Source: Panicum virgatum (lineage: Eukaryota; Streptophyta; Magnoliopsida; Poales; Poaceae). From it: a stretch of DNA of 64,000 bases. Position 1 is the first letter of the stretch. Each line of letters starts with the position of its first letter. Below are positions 9,568 through 18,848 of the stretch, piece by piece. Location: positions 5,613,398-5,677,397 of the forward strand of contig NC_053143.1 of NCBI RefSeq assembly GCF_016808335.1. The letters run 5' to 3'. The notes below the pieces were generated by a model, which was not told where the DNA came from, ran no database searches, and saw only the letters and a list, made by a program, of their open reading frames with translations. Position numbers and translations under genes: made by a program.

Positions 9568-11067
9568 ATGACGAGCGCCGACCCGACCGTCGTCTTGGTT
9601 CCAGTCTGGGGCATCGGCCACTTCTTGCCCATGATCGAGGCCGGCAAGCGGCTGCTCGCGCGCAGCAGCCGCCCTCTCACGCTCACCGTGCTCATCATGC
9701 CGGCGCCGACCGAGAAGCGCGGGTCCGAGATCGCCCAGCACATCCGCGAGGTGGAGACGGAGTCCGCCGGCCTCGGCCTCGCCATCCGCTTCCACCACCT
9801 CCCGGCAGCCGAGCGCCCGGCTGTGGCGACTTACACGGGCCCCGAGGAGTTCATCTCCCTCAACGTGCAGCCGTACGTGCCCCACGTGAGGGCGGCCGTG
9901 TCCGGCCTGGCGTGCCCGGTGGCCGCGGTCGTGGTGGACATCTTCTGCACGCCGCTTCTCGACGCGGCGCACGGCCTCGGGGTGCCGGCCTACGTGTACC
10001 TCATCTGCAGCGCGGCCATGTGCGCGCTCCTGCTGCGCTCCCCGGCACTCGACGACGAGGCCGCCGGCGCCGGCGAGTTCGAGGACATGGACGGCGGCGC
10101 GGTGCACCTGCCGGGCCTCCCGCCGGTGCCCGCGTCCTGCCTCCCGTCGGGACTGGTGGACAGGAAGGTCCCGACGTACAGGTGGTTCCTGTACAACGGC
10201 AGGCGCTACACGGAGGCCGCCGGCATCATCGTCAACACCGTCGCCGAGCTGGAGCCACACGTGCTCGCGGCCATCGCCGACGGCCGGTGCACGCGCGGGA
10301 GCCGCGCTCCGACGGTGTACGCCGTCGGGCCGGTCCTCGCCGCGACGATTACTGCTACTACTCCGCCGGAGCAGCAGCAGGAACAGCCGGAGCACGAGTG
10401 CGTGCGGTGGCTCCACTCGCAGCCGCCGGCGTCCGTGCTGTTCCTCTGCTTCGGAAGCGCGCGGTTCTTCACCGCGCAGCAGGCGCACGAGGCCGCGCAC
10501 GCCCTGGACCACAGCGGCCACCGCTTCCTGTGGGTCCTGCGCGGGCCGCCGGAGCACGGCACGAAGCTGTCCTCGGACGGGGACCTCGCCGAGCTACTCC
10601 CGCCGGGCTTCTCGGAGAGGACGAAGGGCAGGGGCCTCGTGTGGCCCAGGTGGGCGCCGCAGAAGGAGATCCTGGCGCACGCCGCCGTCGGAGGCTTCGT
10701 CACGCACTGCGGCTGGAACTCGGTGCTCGAGAGCCTGTGGTTCGGCGTGCCCATGCTGCCGTGGCCGTGGGCCGCCGAGCAGCACTACAACGCCTTCACG
10801 CTGGTGGCCGCCATGGGGGTCGCCGTCGCGATGGAGGTGCGTAGGAAGGAGGACAATTTCGTGGAGGCCGTGGAGCTGGAGCGGGCAGTCCGAGCTCTCA
10901 TGGGAGGCGCCGAGGGGAGGACGGCGAGGGAGAAGGCGACGGAGATGAAGGCGGCTTGCCGGATGGCCGTCGAGGAGGGCGGCTCATCGTATCAGTCCTT
11001 GCAGAAACTCTGTGATGCACTCCATCAAGGTGCAGTGCTCCCAAGAATGTTTCCTCAGGATACATGA
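9568..11067 (+). CDS. Family-1 UDP-glycosyltransferase (plant UGT)
   Basis: A single-exon 499-residue protein of normal length for plant UGTs. It transfers a sugar, usually glucose from UDP-glucose, to a small acceptor such as a phenolic, flavonoid, hormone or xenobiotic in the cytosol. The N-terminal acceptor domain has the catalytic His18 (VWGIGH) and the supporting Asp124 (VVVDIF). The 44-residue PSPG box spans residues 362-405, from WAPQKEIL through THCGWNS to WAAEQ. Its final Gln is the usual contact for glucose. The overall style resembles plant group E enzymes (UGT71/72/88-like), but the acceptor cannot be read from sequence. There is no signal peptide. The ATG at 9568 is chosen because the family begins with a short lead into VVLVPVWG. 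GC content is very high, as usual for grass intronless genes. No break is visible; this is the one clearly intact host gene here. Confidence 0.95.
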   Translation: MTSADPTVVLVPVWGIGHFLPMIEAGKRLLARSSRPLTLTVLIMPAPTEKRGSEIAQHIREVETESAGLGLAIRFHHLPAAERPAVATYTGPEEFISLNVQPYVPHVRAAVSGLACPVAAVVVDIFCTPLLDAAHGLGVPAYVYLICSAAMCALLLRSPALDDEAAGAGEFEDMDGGAVHLPGLPPVPASCLPSGLVDRKVPTYRWFLYNGRRYTEAAGIIVNTVAELEPHVLAAIADGRCTRGSRAPTVYAVGPVLAATITATTPPEQQQEQPEHECVRWLHSQPPASVLFLCFGSARFFTAQQAHEAAHALDHSGHRFLWVLRGPPEHGTKLSSDGDLAELLPPGFSERTKGRGLVWPRWAPQKEILAHAAVGGFVTHCGWNSVLESLWFGVPMLPWPWAAEQHYNAFTLVAAMGVAVAMEVRRKEDNFVEAVELERAVRALMGGAEGRTAREKATEMKAACRMAVEEGGSSYQSLQKLCDALHQGAVLPRMFPQDT

Positions 11068-11398
11068 AAATAGCGGGAATAATGTGATTGATGAGAGTGT
11101 TCCTGTTTCAGTTTTATGTGCGTGTGTGTATTTTCCCAACCTACTACTCTCAATCAAGGCTACCGACCTTCACTTCGTTGATGTTGTGAGAATATTTCGT
11201 CAAAAATAATTATCTACTTGTGCTGATGTAATTTGAGAAGAATTTTATTACAGTCTTTTCTATGTACACTACCATGTATAGCCTCCGGCAGTTTTAAAGT
11301 AAAATCTGAACAAGCAACTAAAAAAACTAGTGATTGAGGTCATGTTTGAATTATTTTTTTTGGATGAAAAGTCATGCTTGAATTAAGTAAAATGCTAA

Positions 11399-11728
11399 GG
11401 GGTGTTTAGATCCCTCCCAAAAATTTTACAATCTGTCACATCAAAAAAAATCTTGTTATTTAGGGGTATTAAATAAAATTTGTTTACAAAACTTTTTACA
11501 TAGATAAGTTGTAAATCGTGAGACGAATCTAATAAGGGTACTTAATTTATAATTTGCAACCGTGATGCTACAGTAACCATCTAAGAATTATGGATTAATT
11601 AGACTCATTAAATTCATATCGCGATTTACAACCCATCCGTGTAAAAAGTTTTATAAACAGATTTTATTTAATACTTTTAAATAGTAAAATTCTCTTTCAA
11701 AAAAATACTAGAGAGGAACAACACCCCC
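11399..11728. mobile_element. Tourist-type MITE, TSD TAA
   Basis: The terminal inverted repeats GGGGTGTTTAGATCC and GGAACAACACCCCC are flanked by TAA on both sides (11396-11398 and 11729-11731), the PIF/Harbinger signature. The 330-bp body has an internal imperfect inverted repeat (TAAATAAAATTTGTTTACAA versus TTATAAACAGATTTTATTTA) and no coding. It lies about 330 bp downstream of the UGT stop. Confidence 0.85.
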
Positions 11729-11764
11729 TAAGTTGATGCTAGTGGCTAAAATAACTGTATCTTA

Positions 11765-11985
11765 AAAAACGCGGCCGGAGGGGTGAACGGACCCCACCGT
11801 TTTTCATTAAGAGGAAGCAACACGGCTTCTTTCGGCCACGGAAAAATCCCCGAACTCTGACCCCCCGCGAGGGGATTTTTTTACCCACGGGCGAAAATTT
11901 GTCCCAACTGGGATTCGAACTCGCGACCTCATGGGGACGACCATACCTCAGCTCCTCTAACCAACTAGACTAGAGGAGCTTTGGT
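11765..11985 (-). mobile_element. tRNA-derived SINE, minus strand, perfect 18-bp TSD
   Basis: An 18-bp direct repeat, TAAAATAACTGTATCTTA, flanks the element exactly (11747-11764 and 11986-12003). On the minus strand the 5' part carries RNA polymerase III boxes: A-box-like TCTAGTTGGTTAGAGGAGC and B-box GAGTTCGAATCCC. A GTTGGGACAAATTTTCGCCC segment and a run reading AAAAAAATCCCC follow. This is the layout of the Au-like SINEs of grasses. It is not a functional tRNA, since no cloverleaf acceptor stem closes. The intact duplication suggests a fairly recent insertion. Confidence 0.88.
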
Positions 11986-12049
11986 TAAAATAACTGTATC
12001 TTATCCAAACTGTCTAGAGTATAGTCCATCCTATGGCCGATAAGACCAT

Positions 12050-12382
12050 GGTCTTGTTTGGATCGCACTAGCGTTCCTAGTACACACAATTCGAGAAAAG
12101 AATCTCGCATGCATATAGTACTAAATGAAGTCTATTTGTAAAATTTTTTCAGGGATGAGTGTAATTTTTCTTGACGAATCTAATGATGGTAATTAATTCA
12201 TGATTGGCTACAGTGATGCTACAGTATGCATCCTTTAATCATCGATTAATTACCATCATTAGATTCGTCGCGAAAAATTACACTCATCTTTGAAGAAGTT
12301 TTACAAATAAACTTCATTTAACTCGCCATGTAGGGGATATTCTCTCCTAGAATAGACTAGAATAGAACAATCAAACAGAGCC
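12050..12382. mobile_element. Foldback MITE with long hairpin
   Basis: The ends GGTCTTGTTTGG and CAAACAGAGCC are inverted and lie between a 3-bp direct repeat CAT (12047-12049 and 12383-12385). Inside, arms of about 75 bp (roughly 12124-12202 and 12242-12320) are almost perfectly complementary, around AATCTAATGATGGTAATTAA and its complement. It is close in size and style to the MITE at 11399. It probably belongs to the same Harbinger-like group, although CAT is not the usual TWA target. Confidence 0.75.
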
Positions 12383-12689
12383 CATGTCTGGATCTATTAG
12401 CTGCTAGGTAGCTAGCTAATAGCTCATATTAGCTGGCTTTTATTCTTGACGTACTACGTTTCATCTAACAAATAAGATCCCACAATCTCGCATTTATTAC
12501 CTCAGCGGAGGTTCACGGCGAGCCAGCTATGCCACGATAGCAAGAATAATTAACAGCGTTGGATCCGGTTTTAACAGGACAGATTTACCCAGCATGCGAG
12601 CATTTCTGGACTCTTCCAGTATCCTCCCCGTGCTCTCTCCCACAGCGTGCCGCCCAGTCCCGTCCCCCTTTTTCTGATCCTATTTGGTT

Positions 12690-12965
12690 TCATTTTAAAA
12701 TTTTAGAAAAAACTTTAACCGCTAATTAAGAATGTCAAACAAAAACAATTTACAAAACCAATTTCGCAATCTCTACGCTAAGAATCCTGACAAATCTAAT
12801 GAGACCTTTGACTGCGTGGTTAGAGGATAGTTACTGTAGCATCACTGTAGCCAATTATCGATTAATTACCGTCAGTAGATTCATCGCGAAAAGTTACATC
12901 TATCTATCCGTGAAGAGGTTTTGCAAATAGATTTGATTTAGCACTTATATACATAAAAATTGTGT
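12690..12965. mobile_element. Degenerate MITE related to the two preceding
   Basis: It shares words with the neighbouring MITEs, including TGTAGCATCACTGTAGCCAAT, GATTAATTACCGTCA, TTCATCGCGAAAAGTTACA and TTTTGCAAATAGATTTGATTTA. I cannot define matching termini or a target duplication, so the limits are approximate. Confidence 0.5.
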
Positions 12966-13384
12966 TCTAGAATCTATCCCGACGTGGGTCCCAGTGGCGG
13001 GCGGGTGCGGCCTGGTCCCGATGGTCCTCGCGCCGTCCGCTCGCCGGTTTGGTCCCTCTCTCTCTGCAGCTCTGCTTGCCTCTCCCAGCCGGTTTGGCCC
13101 TCCCACAGTAACTGTTCTAACAGCTACTGTGGCCGTAAAGCTGGCAGGTCTCCCTCTGCCGTGGCCCGTGGCGCCCTGCCGACGCACTGCAAGAACGACG
13201 GTGCGGCCGTCGACCGGTCTCAAGTCTCAATGCCGGCCGGCGGCCGCTCACGTCTAAATGCTGGGCCCCACGCGCGCTTCAATGCCCGTGGCCGCCGGGG
13301 CTGCCATTGAATGCGTCAGGTGTGGCTGGAAGCGGCGGATGCGGGACGGGACGGAAGTGTGGGTTTTCCAACCATTAGCTTGAT

Positions 13385-13577
13385 GTATACTAAAAAACAC
13401 ATGCATGAAGTATGAAATATAGATAAACAAAATAACTAATTTCACAGTTTAGATGTACATTTCGAGACGAATCTTTTGAGCCTAGTTACCCCATAATAGA
13501 ATAATATTTACCACAAACAAAAAGTGTTACAGTTCACTCCAGTGCCAATTTTGCTGGATTTCGCAGGATCTAAACAC
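13385..13577. mobile_element. MITE fragment (right end)
   Basis: The right end GGATCTAAACACAGCCC matches the inverse of the GGG(C)TGTGTTTAGATCC-type terminus seen at 11399. The body has the familiar words AACTAATTTCACAGTTT, GACGAATCTTTTGAGCCTAGTTA and AGTGTTACAGT. The left terminus is missing, so this is a truncated copy. Confidence 0.55.
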
Positions 13578-13699
13578 AGCCCACATACCGGAAGTGGCGT
13601 GCGATGGAATCAACCCATCGGAGAGTGGGTTACAAGACAGTTAAGCAGGTTGCCGGAGTTGGGTTCCGTTGGTGGCAATTCAGAGCCAACACAAAAACG

Positions 13700-14260
13700 C
13701 ACTTGAACGTGCGGCGAGCAGCGGCACAGCAGCTTACAGTGCTACAACACCAACCGATCAGACCGGTACGGTGGACCGGTCAGACCGGTCTCGTCGGGTA
13801 ACTCGACAAAGATCTAATGAACGCCCGTTCGTGAGGGATCCTGTCGGGGCAGACGCACCTTGAGTTGCCCTAGACTTGGCAGGTCAGTTAGGACGTCCTT
13901 AAACGCCATAGAGACGAAGGAAGAACAACATGTCGAGGTTGGAAAAGTTAGGGTAAAAATAAAAGGTAAAGACAATAAAAAGTAGTAGATTGAATTGTGT
14001 TTGATCGATTGGATTTCTCAATCGGCCGTGACCCTTTATATTTATAAGGTGGGGAGGACTTGTCTCGTAAAAAATTCTATTATAAATTTAAATCTATAAA
14101 AATCTCTAATCGTACTCGGACTCTAATTAGACCAGTCAGACCGATTAAGTCTTACCGGACCTGCTATATAGGAAACAGACCGGTCAAACCTCATGTACGT
14201 ACCGGTTAGACCGGTCACTATCAATTATCAATTTTGGTCGTCAAGAGGCTCGCGTCCCCG
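13700..14260. mobile_element. Probable LTR-derived fragment with GACCGGTC motifs
   Basis: Repeated palindromic words occur: GACCGGTACGGTGGACCGGTC near 13760, GACCAGTCAGACCGATT near 14131, and CAGACCGGTC plus CCGGTTAGACCGGTC near 14170-14217. A promoter-like CCCTTTATATTTATAAGG lies at 14032-14049. This combination is typical of an LTR, but I cannot find both TG and CA ends. Confidence 0.4.
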
Positions 14261-14812
14261 ACTCGTGGGTGGGTGAATCAGTGAATGGTTGGTGAGACGC
14301 TGCCGTCTTGAACGATCTATTTGCAAAAAATTTCCTTTTCTTAAAAAAAAATAGACAAGATTCTAAAGGAGTGCACTAAAGGTTTCTTCTATCCACAAGC
14401 TAACCACTTGTTTTTATCAGATCGCCCATCAAACTGAGCATTACTATATGATACGACATCAGATCGTCCATGCATGACGGTTCAGCAATCAGCACTTTGA
14501 GATATATCTGCACTGTAACTTACTAAACTTTATATGTACAGTATGATATATAATTCATAGTACATGTATGCCCTTAGCACAATCTGGGGTTCTGATGGTC
14601 CAAACTATTCTGTGCCGCCATGATGGTACAATTTTAAGATACAATCGATTTTTTTGGAGAATAACAATCAAATTTATTTGAAGAACAACAATCAACACAA
14701 CACAAACGAGTGAACAAACAATTGACCCTTTCATGTATCCCTTCTGATAATTCTTGCCATGGCTCCTGGAGGGCTCCTTTGTTGATGACCCTTGTCCATG
14801 GACAGACGCACA
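14261..14812. other. Intergenic / 3' flank of the minus-strand exon
   Basis: No coding or repeat recognised. The right part (about 14640-14812) may be 3' UTR of the minus-strand gene whose stop codon is near 14815. Confidence 0.4.
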
Positions 14813-15011
14813 TCAAGAGACCTGCACCCCGGCGTTGAGGATCTGGGGGATGGACCTGATCCGCAGGGCGGGGCTGATGGAGAGCAGGCCCACGAAGCTC
14901 TCCGGCGGCTCCCGCATGCCGCCCACGTTGATGCACTCCAGCCGCCGGCACTTGTTCACCAGCGCCACCAGCCCGGCCTCCGTCACGTGGCGGCAGCTCC
15001 ACACGATGATG
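14813..15011 (-). pseudogene. Terminal exon of an LRR / F-box-like gene (partial)
   Basis: On the minus strand an acceptor-like ..GCGCACAG (near 15012) opens an exon reading IIVWSCRHVTEAGLVALVNK. RRLECINVGG and a tail ISPALRIRSIPQILNAGVQV follow, then a stop near 14815. The CRHVTEAGLVALVNKCRRLE pattern is the Cys-containing leucine-rich repeat of plant F-box/LRR proteins, substrate receptors of SCF ubiquitin ligases. Only this last exon is recognisable. Upstream exons would lie to the right, where an LTR retrotransposon begins 435 bp away. Either they are beyond that element at 22.6 kb or further, or this is a gene fragment. The exon itself has no break. Confidence 0.5.
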
Positions 15012-15446
15012 CTGTGCGCATGGAAGGAAACCACCCCCACCACACTGTGAGCATGCAGGTCAACTGCATCTTCTAAGCACTTGCAAAATTCCATTTCAAG
15101 TGATCTGAACTTGCAGATGATTAGCACGTTGCAGTTTCGGAGTCATGACCAAGTTTATATCATGTTCATGGCATCAATGCAATTTTATTTTGACAAAATC
15201 AGTTTTATGCTGTGCAGAACAGTAAAACTGATGCCAGGTCTTCTTAAAAAGAAATAAAATAAAACTGATGCCAGGGGTACTTTAGAACTCCTTTGGGTGC
15301 CTTACTTCGCTGCAGAATTGAAACTGCACAGGCCTTCTGTAATCACTAGAGGGTGGAACGTTCTGAAACTATCAAACCCATGTCTTTCCGACGAAGGGCT
15401 CTATATTGATTCAGCAATCAGATTTGGCTCATAGCCTGTAGAACAA

Positions 15447-16880
15447 TGTTGACGGCTCTTAAGTACCAAATTTAGGCCGTCAACTTCTGCATATATAAAC
15501 ACATGAAATGCAAACATCAACATAGTGGTAGGGGTTTATTACTGATCATTTCCACGAGTGTTGGTAATTATTTTTATGCAGGTGAAATAAGGGTGAAAAC
15601 ACACTTCATGAGCTGGAAAACACACTCCACAGATCAAGGCAAAATGCGCAATTACGTACAAGGATCAAATGGCCCACTAAATAGCCTCACATGAGAAGGA
15701 ATGCAGCCCACAAGTAAGGTGACACGTCATCAATCCGTGGCAACACCCTCTCAACGAATCAGACGCGTTCATGAGGATTCACGGGCCCACCAGAGCATCT
15801 AAACCGCCTTAAGAGGGGCCCACACCCCTGGGTATGACATGGGGGCCCACCTAGCAGCCTCCAGACCAAGTTTGAGGCGGTTTGGCCACCTTTTCCGGTC
15901 GGCCGACCAACCAGGTCGCCCGACCTAAGGTCAGTTCGCCTCTGCCTCATCTTCCATGTGGAGATCCCTCATTCGATGACAAAGGCGGTGCAAGGAGGCA
16001 CCGGCTCAATCCTGCAGCCGAGGAGGCCATGGCACCCCACTATAAATTGTAGAGGAGGGGGGGGGGCTCCAAATGAAGACATCCACCAAGTGCTCAACTT
16101 CAAGCCTCCTCTTGTGTTTAGAGTTGTGTTTGCTTAGGGAGAGAGTAGAGGTACTCAGGAGGGGCGCCGGTCTTTGGCTCTTTTCAACATTTTGTACCTC
16201 TACGAGAGTGAGGGAGTAGTTCGGGAGAAGTGCCGGGGTGTCGGCACGGCACTCTCAGTTTGTACCTCTACGAATGCTGCTACATTCTTCGGGTTTTAGT
16301 AAGTATTCATGGTTCCTATCTCTAGTATTTTACTTGGTATAGTAGATGCTAGTAGTGCTTGTAGTTGAGTGAGATCAGTTCTCTTACTCGCGGGTTTGTC
16401 GCTCTGTATTCATACAGAGTGATGTAGTTTGCTACGGGACGTCATACGTAGATAGACTACAGTAGTAATCAGTAGCGTAGGCGTGGTGTCTAGGCTAGGG
16501 GTTATCCTTCGTTTGCCTTATATCCCACGGTTTGTTAGAGGTAGGCCGTAGGTGGTGACAGCCCTATTGGTCCTTCGTAATCCTCCATATTCGGATATAG
16601 CGTTGAGCTATTGGCCGGAGTCGACTGGCAGACCAGTTGTAAGCCGGTGCCCGAAGCGAGTATTGTGCCCGAGAGATCGACCTTTAACTCAGCAGTAGCA
16701 TTATCTTAGGAATCCTCTCTACCCTTCTACCTATCTTGGTGTGTCTTTGGACTGACTAGAATAGAAGAGAGTGCACACACGTTCTCTGTGGATTCGATAA
16801 CCCTTGGAATACTTTGAGGTGAAAGTTACAACGGTATCCGTGCACTTGCGGATTTATTCGTGACGCTAAAATACCCAACA
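15447..16880 (+). repeat. 5' LTR of the non-autonomous element
   Basis: 1434 bp, TG..CA. The first 38 bp form a hairpin: GTTGACGGC at the start pairs with GCCGTCAAC. A TATA box lies at 16041-16046. Compared with the 3' LTR it has scattered substitutions, a longer G run near 16060 and a 5-bp insertion near 16240. Confidence 0.92.
16041..16048 (+). promoter_or_regulatory. TATA box of the 5' LTR
   Basis: CCCCACTATAAATTG, with the equivalent CACTATAAATAG in the 3' LTR at 21738-21745. The position in the middle of the LTR fits a U3/R promoter. Confidence 0.6.
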
Positions 16881-16887
16881 AGCTTTC

Positions 16888-16903
16888 TGGCGCCGTTGCC
16901 GGG
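16888..16903 (+). other. Primer-binding site, tRNA-Asp
   Basis: TGGCGCCGTTGCCGGG starts 7 nt after the 5' LTR. It is complementary to the 3' end of plant tRNA-Asp, the primer used by Athila and several Tat elements (family knowledge). Confidence 0.85.
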
Positions 16904-17080
16904 AAACGGTTGCTGTATCTTTCTTCGAACCTAGTCGTTCTCGTATCCTTTGATTTTCTTTTCTTCTATCTTTACCCCCGCTACCCATAGAGGAGCTATC
17001 CTTTAACTGCTTTTCTACCCCACGGGATTTATCCCATATCATTTTTAGTTTTCTTCCTGCTATCTTTACCCCCGCTATCC

Positions 17081-18848
17081 ATGGAGAAGCCATCCTTTGA
17101 CAGCCTCTCTGCCTCAAGGGGCAAGTTCAATGGGCCACCATCCTCTTCCACATCCGGCTATGAACCTTGTCCCGACCTTATCGCTATGGTTCGGGCGCTT
17201 TCCTTCTCTGGGTTAAGTAGCGAGAACCCAGACCACCATATGCGGGAGTTCGAGCAGCTTTGTTCACGCTTTGCCTCTACAAGCATGAAACAAGATGTCC
17301 TCTGGTGGATTTTGTTTTCCTTCTCTCTTAAAGGGAGGGCAGAGCAATGGTACACGTCTTATACATATACCGGAAAGGGCAGCTGGGACTCCTTGAAGAA
17401 GACATTCTCTGTCATGTTCTTCCAGCAGAATGAGAAGGAAACTTTAGGCGCAACCTGAGCCAGATTTTCGCTCCTAGTGAAGTCCGACCCTACCATGTCG
17501 ACACTCAATCCTTTAGTCCTTTGGAAATTTAAGAGGAGTCTCGATAAGGAATCCGCCGATTATCTCAACTCAATCACCGGAGGAGTACCCCTCCATATGT
17601 TTCCAGCTAAGGCTAATAAAACCCTAGATTATATTGCCGAGTATACCTCCTTGTCAGCCGAGTCTGATCCTCTCCAAGAGGAGTGTGAGTTGACCCATGA
17701 GGATCTTCTAGCGGATGAACCCAATCTTTCATCTTCCACATTCTTAGATTCAGCTCTAGAAACCTCGCCCGAACCAGGAACATCGGAGGGAGAAGAGATT
17801 TACCCCCCGAAGTTCTCTTCTAGATTCGAGGATGAATCAACAGGAAACCATAGAGACACCTCGAATCTCATAGATGCCCATTCAGGGAAGGAACCTTCCT
17901 CTGTCCACACCGATCAATCTAGAGATCTCTTGACAGAACCTTCCCTTAGGCCTACGGGACCTCCTTCTCCTCCTGATTCATGTAATGAAGCACCTCTCAA
18001 GGAAGCCATGAAGGAGGATTGGTTAGATGGAGAGAAACACTTTTCTAAAGCAATTTGGATTAGCTCACCCTCCACGATCACTCATTGCTCAATAAGGGGA
18101 ACCACCATAGAAGCCCACATTAACCCCAAAACGGAGGTTAATGTTTTGCCATGGCATTTAGCATACACACTTTTGGGCAATGTTACGCTAAAACCATCCG
18201 ACACGCTCTTAAAGAGTAGTCCCTCGGGACACATCCTTAAATGTCGGGGGGAGGGGGGTCACAAGTGTCGTGCCGCTTATAATAGACAAGATCGAGATCA
18301 ACTTAGATTTCCATATCTTCGATATCCTCGATTTTGATCTTCTCCTAGGATTCTCGCTTGAAAAACTTCACACATCTCAAGGAAGCCTAGATGTAACGCT
18401 TAGGAAAACCGCTTCTGCCACTGCTACCTCTTGCTTAGAAAATTCTATGGCAAAGCATTTTCCCGAGCCAAACCCGCTCAAGGAAATGATGCATGAATCT
18501 CTGTTCATATCATCCGAGTCCATTCTCTCTAAGTTTGCAAAATCTGCTAATTCCGAAGAGTACGACTCGGAAGTTACCCTTCACTTTTATGAAGACGAAC
18601 GATCATCATCCCACTTGAGCAAGTTTGAGCCTCTTTCCTCTGGCCCCAAGGAAGTTGTTCTCAACCACGATCGAGATTCAACTATGATTTCCCACGATGA
18701 ATCTCTTGATATGGAGAATCGACGGGCCACGGAATGTTATGAGGCGCCGACTCTGGAGTCCATAGAAAAGGATTCCATATATGAGCATGGGAGATTCATC
18801 CAAGTGATACCTCAAAAACCATGCTCTTTCCATACCTCTCCAGAGTGA
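17081..18848 (+). pseudogene. gag plus protease-like remnant of the non-autonomous element
   Basis: The first block (17081-17458) has a Ty3-type gag helical domain with WILFSFSLKGRAEQWY and SWDSLKKTFSVMF, and ends at TGA. A second frame (to 18337) continues with YIAEYTSLSAES, a long acidic Ser/Pro/Glu-rich linker, and then a region resembling the retroviral-type aspartic protease fold (HINPKTEVNVLPWHLAYTLL). The DTG active site is not present at the expected place, so no protease activity is likely. A third frame (18270-18848) continues the fold (IEINLDFHIFDILDFDLLLG) and an acidic tail, so at least two frameshifts separate the blocks. This is a typical cargo of non-autonomous Athila-like elements. 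Confidence 0.65.

Noticed and set aside
9502..10844. Long ORFs antisense to, or in another frame of, the UGT gene
   Set aside because: These are shadows of a GC-rich true gene with full UGT motifs and no domains of their own.
11920..11985. Possible tRNA gene on the minus strand
   Set aside because: A and B boxes are present, but no acceptor stem or anticodon arm closes, and the 18-bp target duplication identifies a SINE.
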